Shown here in pieces: positions 10,239-21,600 of a stretch of DNA of 64,000 bases. Numbering within the stretch: position 1 is the stretch's first letter; the number at the start of each line of letters is the position of its first letter. A model generated the notes under the pieces. It worked only from the letters and a program-made list of their open reading frames with translations. It was not told the DNA's origin and ran no database searches. The position numbers and the translations under genes were made by a program. The stretch is from Ashinkailepas kermadecensis (Eukaryota; Arthropoda; Thecostraca; Neolepadidae): positions 1,728,501 to 1,792,500 of the forward strand of contig JAOTOM010005179.1 in the NCBI GenBank assembly GCA_034440615.1, written 5' to 3'.

Positions 10239-12151
10239 ATGTTAAGGCGATGCGAAAACCTCTACCTGGAGAGAGCGATTTCTGTTGCGAGAACTTCGCC
10301 GGCAGTCGTAATTCATGTAATAATTTTACTGCATTACTGTCTTTGAAAGCATGCACACAAAATTAGTCTTAAGAGCGAATGGAAAGCAGGAAACCCTTAA
10401 TGAATGCTTAGTTATGACATTGTTCGGTAAGAACATCATAGGCGTTTCCGGAACTTTTGGGACATTTTTGGAGAAGTTACGCCCGTGATTGTCATGTCAC
10501 GTGTCTTCACATCCGATGGTATCGGGTGTTAATTATATGTCAAATAATCACACCTGTGTATTTGTGTCGTGTTCTGTGAGTCGTATTATGTATGTCGAAG
10601 TTAATGGTCGCTTTACGGCCAGAAGGCAACGCAGTAGTCTGCGATCTGAATCTGCTGATCCGATTACTGCGCCATCTATTGAGCTGCGGAATCACGTGTG
10701 TCTCGCTAGTGTTCCGCATCGTTTAGAAGCAACACAGGCGCTCTGGTGATTCTGAAGAACGGGCGTGAGGATACAAAACTGTGTCGTCTTGGTTTTTCTT
10801 CGTACTTCAGAACATAACGCCCACCGGAAAATTGTTATCTCCATTTCTGGTGGATAGCTGCATAGCGCTACTCAATAATGCTCTCACTTAAACCTACTTA
10901 TTGCGATAACTGGAGGTTCCTATGTTTTCTGAGGTCTCGAGCCCCTCCAATCTTCGGTTGAGCCCCTCCGGCAGAGACACGGCCAGGTGGGGCGGGAGCC
11001 CGGACCCCCTTTAGGAACCAAAATTATACTAGATCAGACAATATGTTTTTAAATAATTTCACCACATAAAACCAGAAATGTCCTGAGCGCGAAGCGCGCC
11101 GAATGTATTCTAGGTTTCCTATCATCTTTTTTTGGTCGGGTCCTCCCTTAAGATATTCCTGGCTACGCCCCTGTCCTCCGGTAATGGTATATTTTAGTTT
11201 GAAATCTTATGTATATGCTCCCATCACTAAAACACACTGATTGATCAGCTTCAGCAATACCGTTCCAATAGTTTCCTGGAAGCCCAGCCCTGTGCATTGC
11301 TCTTCAATACAAATTCCCAGGCCTGTTCCATTGTTGTAGGAAATGGGGGGGGGGGGCGGTGTCATGGGTCTGAAATCAACTTTGTGGAAGAGGGTCAGCA
11401 ATGGCAAGTAATACCATATCCCACTGTACGAAATTTTTTTATAATTCAAAATATTTACGAATGTTGTCTCCAATTTTACACCGTAAAAATGTGTATTTGG
11501 ACCAAACTTTGCTTGCAGGGTAGTCTTGGCCCCTGAACACGCCTAAACTAGTTCAGCTCGTTCTAACAGTTTCGGAGCTATAGCTTCCGGCAGTGTTTTT
11601 AAGTCAACTAACATGAAGTCATGTTATTCAGTCAAAGCTAGTCCAAGAATTGGCGATGGATATATTATCAATAACGAGCAGAACGTGCGGCATATTATAC
11701 ATATATGAGAAGGACACTGGCTACGAAAACTATTATCTGAAACAAATGCAATTTTTTCTTACATTTCATCTCGTGAAATCGTGATCTTGTAACCCCGTGA
11801 CCTCCTGTGTTCCGCAACCCATCGAAAGTTTTACATTTGACAGCGGAAATAAAAGCGGGAATGATTTAGCTGCGAAAGGAAGAAATTTAAGAAAAATCCC
11901 TCTTCTTGTACATATCCGATCAGCAGATGTGGAGGAAATTCCACGCATATGAAGCACCAAATATCCTGCTAGTGATGACAAATATTTACGAAATCATACC
12001 TATTCTTATGCTCAGTGACGCAACCATTACTGACGTAAGTTGGTTTGTTGTTGGAGCTTATGGCGCGTCGACTAAAGTAGGCTACTTTTTGGAGGTCGAA
12101 CACACAACTTGGAACCACGGAAATTGTCACCAATGTCGTATTGTGTTGTGT
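10239..12151. other. no gene recognised
   Basis: Frames are short (86, 88, 79, 71 and 103 residues) and unrecognised. The stretch at 10975-11180, with GAGCGCGAAGCGCGCCGAA and a closing TTCCTGGCTACGCCCCTG, has the look of a decayed transposon end. A G-run sits at 11345-11357. Confidence 0.35.
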
Positions 12152-12164
12152 GCCATCCGAGATG

Positions 12165-12339
12165 TTTGTTTGCTCATTGGGTGGTTCTCGGCGCACTTTA
12201 TGCACGATCACGGCTAATGGCGCCGCCCACACTGTTTCGCCGGTGGGTCGCGGGATTGGTAAATGTCCCGAGCGGTGCGAGTGTTGAACACGGGACATTT
12301 AGTACCCAGAGCTCAACACCTTAACCACTCGGCCATCCC
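12165..12339 (-). mobile_element. tRNA-derived SINE, family A, copy 1 (perfect 13-bp target duplication)
   Basis: Read on the minus strand, the head is GATGGCCGAGTGGTTAAGG, a near-perfect RNA polymerase III A box as in tRNA-Leu/Ser. TGTTCAACACTCG follows as the B-box position. The body GACCCACCGGCGAAAC then leads into a tail of CACCCAATGAGCAAACAAA. The insertion is bounded by identical GCCATCCGAGATG at 12152-12164 and 12340-12352. The same head, body and tail recur at 35794-35977. It is a retroposed element; the tRNA-like head is not a functional tRNA gene because no acceptor stem closes. Confidence 0.85.
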
Positions 12340-12423
12340 GCCATCCGAGATGAATCAATCACCTGGATAGTGGGGTTTGTCGCCCTCCCACGACTACACG
12401 AAAAGCGGGTGAACCGTGCACTG

Positions 12424-12508
12424 CGGTACGACTTCGGTACGACTGCGGTACGACTGCGGTACGACTGCGGTACGACTGCGGTACGACTGCGGTACGACTG
12501 CGGTACGA
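12424..12508. repeat. 11-bp tandem repeat (CGGTACGACTG), about 8 copies
   Basis: The unit CGGTACGACTG repeats with one early T-for-G variant. It lies just left of the 33-bp array. Confidence 0.9.
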
Positions 12509-12625
12509 CCCAATGGAACGTCTTGGCCCGGACATAGGCACGGATGATGGATAGGAGGATGAAAGGGTTATATCGTCAATTTTTGCTATGCAGCGCCATA
12601 CGTGTCATGCTATATTCCATGAAGC

Positions 12626-13318
12626 TTGGGGTCGCGTCCCCCAGTCCTCCACTGTGGCTTGGGGACGCGTCCCCAGTCCTCCACTGTGGCTTGGGGTCGC
12701 GTCCCCCAGTCCTCCACCGTGGCTTGGGGACGCATCCCCCAGTCCTCCACTGTGGCTTGGGGTCGCGTCCCCCAGTCCTCCACTGTGGCTTGGGGTCGCG
12801 TCCCCCAGTCCTCCACTGTGGCTTGGGGTCGCGTCCCCCAGTCCTCCACCGTGGCTTGGGGTCGCGTCTCCCAGTCCTCCACTGTGGCTTGGGGTCGCGT
12901 CACCCAGTCCTCCACTGTGGCTTGTGGTCGCGTCCCCCAGTCCTCCACTGTGGCTTGGGGTCGCGTCCCCCAGTCCTCCACTGTGGCTTGGGGTCGCGTC
13001 CCCCAGTCCTCCACTGTGGCTTGGGGTCGAGTCCCCCAGTCCTCCACCGTGGCTTAGGGTCGCGTCCCCCAGTCCTCCACTGCGGCTTAGGGTCGCGTCC
13101 CCCAGTCCTCCACCGTGGCTTGGGGTCGCGTCCCCCAGTCCTCCACCGTGGCTTGGGGTCGCGTCCCCCAGTCCTCCACCGTGGCTTGGGGACGCGTCCC
13201 CCAGTCCTCCACTGTGGCTTGGGGACGCGTCCCCCAGTCCTCCACTGTGGCTTCGTCGTCCCCCAGTCTTCCACTGTGGCTTGGGGACGCGTCCCCCAGT
13301 CCTCCACTGTGGCTTCGC
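12626..13318. repeat. 33-bp minisatellite, about 21 copies
   Basis: The unit combines GTGGCTTGGGGTCGCGTCC and CCCAGTCCTCCACT. Variants swap TCGCG with ACGCG and ACTGTGG with ACCGTGG. One shortened unit sits at 13249-13280. The period is divisible by three, so several long frames stay open on both strands (up to 270 residues). These are repeat artefacts, not genes. Confidence 0.95.
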
Positions 13319-13894
13319 ATATATCACTGGGCAGCATCATGCACCACTGAGCAGTAATTTTCCGCGAAATCGCCTTGGCTTACTACTTCAGATTCCTTAA
13401 CATTCTCCTTCGTGTGTGTAAAGTGTTCCTGCGCCACAAGATGGTGTTTCGTTAGCTGCACGCTTTTTCGGCCGAGCACTTTGAGTAACTATTCTCTACT
13501 TTCAAAATGTTCTACCGAAGTGCAACGATCAGCAATTGCCCAGTGTTTTTCCTTAATTTCATCATTGGGCTTGTTGTTTTGATCACGATTGTCCATTTCT
13601 TTCAGGAAAAACAGAATCTATTCTTCGCTCTGGCACTGCTCGCAGGCAATTCATTACACATTCGCTGCAGTTGACGTCACATACCGCGTGGCTTAATAGA
13701 TTGCGGTAGCTGACGTCTTTGGACCTCGCACCGAGGTCATCAGCTTGGAATTGCGATGGTGCATTCAGACGTACGTCCAGTAGGTGCCGTTGACCATTGC
13801 GAATTGGTGACCTGGTGCGCCAGATTTAATAGGCAAATACAAATGCCTGATTCAATAACATCAAGTCACATTTTTTTAGCCTAATGACCCTCCG
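13319..13894. other. no gene recognised
   Basis: Unremarkable sequence between the 33-bp array and a TIR element. No repeats or credible frames were seen. Confidence 0.4.
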
Positions 13895-14632
13895 CCCCGT
13901 CTCGGGGGGTGGATTATACCCCCTAAGGTTATCCGCGGACAGGAAAAACGGCGAGCTGCAATGCGCCGAAATTTACGAAACCTTTTTCTACATTAATTTG
14001 GTATAATATGCGAAAATGTTGAGGCCAGGTCACCTACGGTCAGCGAATTAGTCCAGGTCAAGTGAGGTCACCTCCAAACAAGTTCAACCAGACGTCACGC
14101 TTTAACGGATAAAGATATTTTAATGAAAATTCCAGCGATTGCATATCTATAGGGATGGAACAAAACGCACCAGAGGACGCACCAAACGTTCGATTTTTTG
14201 TTTCTGATGACATTAGTTTTGCATATTTGCCCATTAGGGATAAAATCGAAGATTCTGGCTGAAGAAAGCACTTTTCATGCGGGCAAGTTGACGTAAAGCG
14301 ACGTTTCCCTGTCCACTGTACCCAGTAGAAAACGAAAAATGGAAGAAAATTGAAAACCCATATTGTGAAAATTTCTCAAAATTAACGCTGGTTTTCGGGT
14401 TGGCGAAAATTTTAGAGACATGGTCGATATCGTTTTCCCCTTCTAATCCAAAATATTTGTTTATGTGCAAAATCTCCCAGAGCCAAAAACATTGTCAGTC
14501 GTGATTCCATAGACCACCCTAGTGATGTCCTTTTTTGGGCGGAATATTTTGGGGAGGGTTTCGGGCCCTCCTCATCGAGCGCTTTCCGATCACATCAGGT
14601 TCGTTTCCATGCAACAATTGGTTTGGAGATTA
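13895..14632. mobile_element. TIR element with CCCGTCTCGGGGGG end, copy 1 (right end missing)
   Basis: It begins CCCCGTCTCGGGGGGTGGAT. In shared order with the copy at 51433-52375 it runs through ATCCGCGGACAG, AGGTCACCT-type words, CAACCAGACGTCACGCTTTAACG, GCATATTTGCCCATTAGGG and GAGCGCTTTCCGATCACATC. Similarity stops at TTTGGAGATTA (14632), so the right terminal repeat is lost. The minus frame at 14234-14470 falls inside and is unrecognised. It appears non-autonomous. Confidence 0.65.
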
Positions 14633-16540
14633 AAGTTAAAAGCAAATACATATTGTTCAAAGCACCAAAAGAGGTCACTTTCGGGTGTGTCGATTGCAAG
14701 CGTTGTCTGCAACACGACAATAACATGTAGGACGAAGCTACTGGCCACAAACACCATATGGGCGCTGTGCGGGTCGGACACTGTAGTACTCGAACATTGG
14801 TGACATTTCTTTGAATTAAACCATGAGGTCAGTATTGCAGTTAATGCATTGAAGTTGCCTTCTCCACAATTTGCTTAACCCTCATCCTACAAGAGTTTAA
14901 TTTTCTTACCTTGACACAGTGGGCGCTTCGTAGCACCCTTGTATTTCAAGAACCAAAAACGATATTACCAACACAAAAAAAAATACGTTCGAAAACCTAC
15001 GAAAAACAGCATCAGATTTTGCAACTGCAACTAACGAATGCTACATAAAAGAGATTAAGTTAGTTCAGAAGGTCATGCAGTTTGAAGATCATGCTGACTA
15101 TATCATAAGCTACGTATGCTACTGATGACGGTAAGTTTCACTTGATAACTGCTCTCCTGAAAGCCGGAATGGTTTTGATGCATACTAATATATGTGATAG
15201 CTCACGGGTAAACCTAGTGAAGCCAGGTATCAGAGGTGAAAAAGTGTCCAGCCTACAACCTACAGAACATGAATTACCACAGCCTCTTGCCGCATGTTTG
15301 AGCTACATGCTGTCACAGGTAGCATGAAATACATTCAATTGTGTCATCATGCAGTGACAAACACAATTCTGCTGTTTTGTTATGGCGGATCATACAGTCA
15401 GCTGGTCTATGTGATATTGCAATGCGTTAGTGCGATGGTTACTGGAGCACACAGACAGCAGCATGGTCAAAGACTTTCAAGGTAAACATGTCGTAAGTTT
15501 CGATGAACCACGTATACAGAGGCGCAGCCAATGGGACGCCCATCCCCTTAGCAGCCAGGGATACAGTAAGATCAGACAAGAAATTGTAAGATTTCCACCA
15601 CGCAAAACCATACATTTTCGCCCCGCTTCGCTCGCATAAAGCTGTCACTGTACCATTGCATTTTTTTTGGTCGAACCTCCTGAAGAAAATCATAGGTGCA
15701 TTCATGTACGAACACTAACCTTCGCATACCTCTGAGCGTGGCTTCATTCGGACCATCGGCATCGACGGGGTAGCCCAAATGACTGGCTGGTACGCCAGGA
15801 GCGTCTGCCCTTCAAAATTAAAAGCACATGTCAAACTTTGTCTCTGTAGTTTCTTAAAAGTTGACTCATCATGAGCATGGGGGTCAGAGCAGGCTGTGGT
15901 TAGCAAGTTAATGAACTATGCCTGGCAAGCTCGGATTACTGTTAAAATTATTCCATTGCCCAGTGACAAGCCATGTACAAGAACTTAGATTCATCGATAG
16001 CCAACAGCATTATTAGGTCATGATTCCACCTAGCGTGTCTCGTGCATGAAACGATCAGATCAGTGGGGGAATGCAAGAACTGGTCAGCATTAAAAAAAAA
16101 CTGAAGTAAGCACACATGATGCAGTCGCTTGTTTTGCACTACAGTAACAACAGTGGTTAAATGCTGGCCCAAGATACTAGCCGTGAAAAACTGTGCAGCA
16201 TACCTAAACCAGCATAAAACTGGAAGAAAAAGTTATTTACTACATTATTTTTTTTAGGAGTCCATCACATTTTATGATCCCCATCTTTTTTAAATTCAGC
16301 ATTAGCCACCCTGTAGTGTGGATATAAAACATGTATGAGTGATTCTGTCAGTTGTGGCCATTTCATGGTGGTACTTCATGTTTGCTAGTCACAGTAAGGA
16401 GACTGAGCAGGCTTTTTCTTTTGACAACAGGTTCGCCCGAAGATGCCACATATATGCATAGCAGAGCCAGAGCCTCTTTTATACCCAGAACGCAATGACC
16501 ATGGTGGATATTATTTGAGAACATACCCTCACACACACTG
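14633..16540. other. no gene established
   Basis: Several overlapping minus-strand frames of 60-90 residues occur between 15439 and 16172, but they change frame repeatedly and match nothing I know. They could be exons of an unknown gene or chance frames. There are no repeats apart from an A-run near 14980. Confidence 0.3.
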
Positions 16541-16866
<326 letters not shown>

Positions 16867-16959
16867 CATCTCTACGTATCAAACTTGTGGAAAATCAGCG
16901 AGCAGTTAACCAATTATTTGTAATGCCTTGGCCGCATCTAATCAATGCCAACCCTGGGC

Positions 16960-17560
16960 CATAATCTGCCCCCCCCCCCCTCTATGCCCCCCTCTATGGC
17001 AGGCTGACGGGTAGGCGATGACGTGATCGGGGACAACTATCAAGTCGTCACCGCTCATCGCGCTGCAGTGTCCGACAAAACATGACGGTTGCACGTCTGC
17101 TGGCCGACGGGGCACGCCGACAGCTGCGCCGCGCTTGCCACCAGCGGCCTTGGCCATTCATCATCTGGGGCCGTGACACCGCCGCTGACCCGCACAGAGC
17201 CTGCAGCGTGTCACTGCCGCTGGCGGCTGGCCAAACAAACGGGCCCCGGTCAGCGTCGGCAGGTCCGGCGGCGCCCGCTCGGCGCCCGCTCGGCGCCCGC
17301 ACGGCGCCCGATCGGCGCCCCCTTGGCGGCCGCCGCCACCCTTTGATGCCGGCGCCAGCGGCGGCCAGGAGGAAGCGTGGTGTCGCCGTCATTTATCAGA
17401 CCGATATCGTTAATCACGGCAGCGTCGGAGCCGGTAAGGGGTGTCACTTGGGTGGCGGGGACGGCGAGAAAACTCTGGATAGCTGCCGACGACAGTAGCA
17501 CCGCCACCTGTCTCTCCCTGGCGGAGGTGGCTGACAGAATGTCATGAATGATGCAGGGTG
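16960..17560. other. GC-rich segment with CGGCGCCCG repeats, no gene established
   Basis: CpG is frequent. Between 17270 and 17325 the word CGGCGCCCG(C/A/G)(T/A) recurs four times. Frames of 114-139 residues on both strands appear to come from composition. It could be a CpG-rich promoter region, but I see no defined element. Confidence 0.3.
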
Positions 17561-17882
17561 GGCTTGTGTCAACACGGGTGCGATTGCTGGCTCGGCTCAC
17601 TTCACAGCCGCATCATCATTCAGTGGTGTGGAATATTCATGGAGTCTTCAGTGATCACGATTTATTAAATAGATTGAGTCTGAGAGGGAAATTCGTCCCT
17701 GACGGCTGTTTTCCTACTTTCGTCCGCACGCCTCAGCCTAGTTCATTGCAGCGTAACCGGTTCTTTCGGAGGGCTACTAGTCTCAGCATAGGGTCATTGA
17801 TCACATCACAATGGCATCAGTCCCATCACAGATTGCCGGCCCTTTCCAGGGCCGCTTGTTCCATCAGGGCAGGGGCATCAGT

Positions 17883-18104
17883 GCCCCAGTTAGTCAGTAA
17901 TCCCACCGCAGGTCCATCAGGTTCACCAGGTCATTTGTCCCATCACATGGTTAGATGCCCCAGTTAGTCAGTAATCCCACCGCAGGTCCATCAGGTTCAC
18001 CAGGTCATTTGTCCCATCACATGGTTAGATGCCCTAGTTAGTCAGTAATCCCACCGCAGGTCCATCAGGTTCGCCAGGTCATTTGTCCCATCACATGGTT
18101 AGAT
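17883..18104. repeat. 74-bp tandem repeat, 3 copies
   Basis: Units start with GCCCCAGTTAGTCAGTAATC at 17883, 17957 and 18031, and end with CCCATCACATGGTTAGAT. A decayed fourth unit follows at 18105. They are part of the degenerate left margin of the 47-bp satellite. Confidence 0.9.
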
Positions 18105-18621
18105 GCCCCAGTTGTTTGTTAGTCCCATTACGAGGATACAAATCCCATGTCGATATCACCTGTTCCATTACAGGATCACCTGTCACATAACATTATCACA
18201 TGTCCCAGTACATGCTGGCCTGTCCCAGTACAAGGTCATGCGCCCCATCACAAAACAATCCATCCCATCGCAGGATCGCAGGTCGATCAGATACATTCAC
18301 AGCCGACTGTTCCATTGCAGGTCCTTTACAAGAGCATCAGCTTCATCACAAGGTCACCAGTTTTTGCTGCATGACCGACGCAATCGATGCGCCCCTAAAC
18401 TCCGGTCCCAAGTTTCATCATAGAGTAACCTATCCCATCGCAGGACCTGTTCCATCATAGAGTAACCTATCCCATCGCAGGACCATCTGTGACATCATGG
18501 AGTGACTTGTCCTACCAGTTGGTCACTAGTCTGATTACGGGGTCATCAGTCCCACCGGAGTGTCACCAGCTTCATTACATGGTGGATAGTCCCATCACAA
18601 GGTTACCAGTCCAACCAGAAA
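18105..18621. repeat. degenerate repeat margin left of the 47-bp satellite
   Basis: Irregular units built on TCCCATCACAGG, GTCACCTGTCCC and similar words share words with the main satellite unit (CTGTCCCGTCACCG). A 3'-tail fragment of the AACT-type retroposon lies inside at 18368-18400 (GCTGCATGACCGACGCAATC then GATGCGCCCC). Frames of 75-106 residues here are artefacts. Confidence 0.65.
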
Positions 18622-21600
18622 GCCATCTGTCCCGTCACCGTGTCACGTGTACTGTCCCAGCCGGCACAGTTACCTGTCCCGTCACCGTGTCACGTGTACT
18701 GTCCCAGCCGGCACAGCCATCTGTCCCGTCACCGTGTCACGTGTACTGTCCCAGCCGGCACAGCCATCTGTCCCGTCACCGTGTCACGTGTACTGTCCCA
18801 GCCAGCACAGCCATCTGTCCCGTCACCGTGTCACGTGTACTGTCCCAGCCGGCACAGCCATCTGTCCCGTCACCGTGTCACGTGTACTGTCCCAGCCGGC
18901 ACAGCCATCTGTCCCGTCACCGTGTCACGTGTACTGTCCCAGCCGGCACAGCCATCTGTCCCGTCACCGTGTCACGTGTACTGTCCCAGCCGGCACAGCC
19001 ATCTGTCCCGTCACCGTGTCACGTGTACTGTCCCAGCCGGCACAGTTACCTGTCCCGTCACCGTGTCACGTGTACTGTCCCAGCCGGCACAGCCATCTGT
19101 CCCGTCACCGTGTCACGTGTACTGTCCCAGCCGGCACAGCCATCTGTCCCGTCACCGTGTCACGTGTACTGTCCCAGCCGGCACAGCCATCTGTCCCGTC
19201 ACCGTGTCACGTGTACTGTCCCAGCCGGCACAGCCATCTGTCCCGTCACCGTGTCACGTGTACTGTCCCAGCCGGCACAGCCATCTGTCCCGTCACCGTG
19301 TCACGTGTACTGTCCCAGCCGGCACAGCCATCTGTCCCGTCACCGTGTCACGTGTACTGTCCCAGCCGACACAGCCATCTGTCCCGTCACCGTGTCACGT
19401 GTACTGTCCCAGCCGGCACAGCCATCTGTCCCGTCACCGTGTCACGTGTACTGTCCCAGCCGGCACAGCCATCTGTCCCGTCACCGTGTCACGTGTACTG
19501 TCCCAGCCGGCACAGCCATCTGTCCCGTCACCGTGTCACGTGTACTGTCCCAGCCGGCACAGCCATCTGTCCCGTCACCGTGTCACGTGTACTGTCCCAG
19601 CCGGCACAGCCATCTGTCCCGTCACCGTGTCACGTGTACTGTCCCAGCCGGCACAGCCATCTGTCCCGTCACCGTGTCACGTGTACTGTCCCAGCCGGCA
19701 CAGCCATCTGTCCCGTCACCGTGTCACGTGTACTGTCCCAGCCGGCACAGCCATCTGTCCCGTCACCGTGTCACGTGTACTGTCCCAGCCGGCACAGCCA
19801 TCTGTCCCGTCACCGTGTCACGTGTACTGTCCCAGCCGGCACAGCCATCTGTCCCGTCACCGTGTCACGTGTACTGTCCCAGCCGGCACAGCCAGTCCGT
19901 CACTGTCACTTTTCCAGCCGGCACAGCCATCTGTCCCGTCACCGTGTCACGTGTACTGTCCCAGCCGGCACAGCCATCTGTCCCGTCACCGTGTCACGTG
20001 TACTGTCCCAGCCGGCACAGCCATCTGTCCCGTCACCGTGTCACGTGTACTGTCCCAGCCGGCACAGCCATCTGTCCCGTCACCGTGTCACGTGTACTGT
20101 CCCAGCCGGCACAGCCATCTGTCCCGTCACCGTGTCACGTGTACTGTCCCAGCCGGCACAGCCATCTGTCCCGTCACCGTGTCACGTGTACTGTCCCAGC
20201 CGGCACAGCCATCTGTCCCGTCACCGTGTCACGTGTACTGTCCCAGCCGGCACAGCCATCTGTCCCGTCACCGTGTCACGTGTACTGTCCCAGCCGGCAC
20301 AGCCATCTGTCCCGTCACCGTGTCACGTGTACTGTCCCAGCCGGCACAGCCATCTGTCCCGTCACCGTGTCACGTGTACTGTCCCAGCCGGCACAGCCAT
20401 CTGTCCCGTCACCGTGTCACGTGTACTGTCCCAGCCGGCACAGCCATCTGTCCCGTCACCAGTCACGTGTACTGTCCCAGCCGGCACAGCCATCTGTCCC
20501 GTCACCGTGTCCGTGTCCGCACCGTGTCCTCGTCACCGTGTCACGTGTACTGTCCCAGCCGGCACAGCCATCTGTTACCCGTCACCTGTGTCACGTGTAC
20601 TGTCCCAGCCGGCACAGCATCTGTCCATCTGTCCCGTCACCGTGTCACGTGTACTGTCCCAGCCGGCACAGCCATCTGTCCCGTCACCGTGTCACGTGTA
20701 CTGTCCCAGCCGGCACAGCCATCTGTCCCGTCACCGTGTCACGTGTACTGTCCCAGCCGGCACAGCCATCTCCGTCACCGTCACCGTCACGTGTACTGTC
20801 CCAGCCGGCACAGCCATCTGTCCCGTCACCGTGTCACGTGTACTGTCCCAGCCGGCACAGCCATCTGTCCCGTCACCGTGTCACGTGTACTGTCCCAGCC
20901 GGCACAGCCATCTGTCCCGTCACCGTGTCACGTGTACTGTCCCAGCCGGCACAGCCATCTGTCCCGTCACCGTGTCACGTGTACTGTCCCAGCCGGCACA
21001 GCCATCTGTCCCGTCACCGTGTCACGTGTACTGTCCCAGCCGGCACAGCCATCTGTCCCGTCACCGTGTCACGTGTACTGTCCCAGCCGGCACAGCCATC
21101 TGTCCCGTCACCGTGTCACGTGTACTGTCCCAGCCGGCACAGCCATCTGTCCCGTCACCGTGTCACGTGTACTGTCCCAGCCGGCACAGCCATCTGTCCC
21201 GTCACCGTGTCACGTGTACTGTCCCAGCCGGCACAGCCATCTGTCCCGTCACCGTGTCACGTGTACTGTCCCAGCCGGCACAGCCATCTGTCCCGTCACC
21301 GTGTCACGTGTACTGTCCCAGCCGGCACAGCCATCTGTCCCGTCACCGTGTCACGTGTACTGTCCCAGCCGGCACAGCCATCTGTCCCGTCACCGTGTCA
21401 CGTGTACTGTCCCAGCCGGCACAGCCATCTGTCCCGTCACCGTGTCACGTGTACTGTCCCAGCCGGCACAGCCATCTGTCCCGTCACCGTGTCACGTGTA
21501 CTGTCCCAGCCGGCACAGCCATCTGTCCCGTCACCGTGTACTGTCCCAGCCGGCACAGCCATCTGTCCCGTCACCGTGTCACGTGTACTGTCCCAGCCGG

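Noticed and set aside
12544..13400. 268-270 residue repeat proteins on both strands
   Set aside because: The 33-bp period is divisible by three, so every stop-free frame stays open.
15439..16172. Multi-exon gene on the minus strand
   Set aside because: Several short frames in changing phase but no recognised domain and no consistent donor/acceptor pairs.
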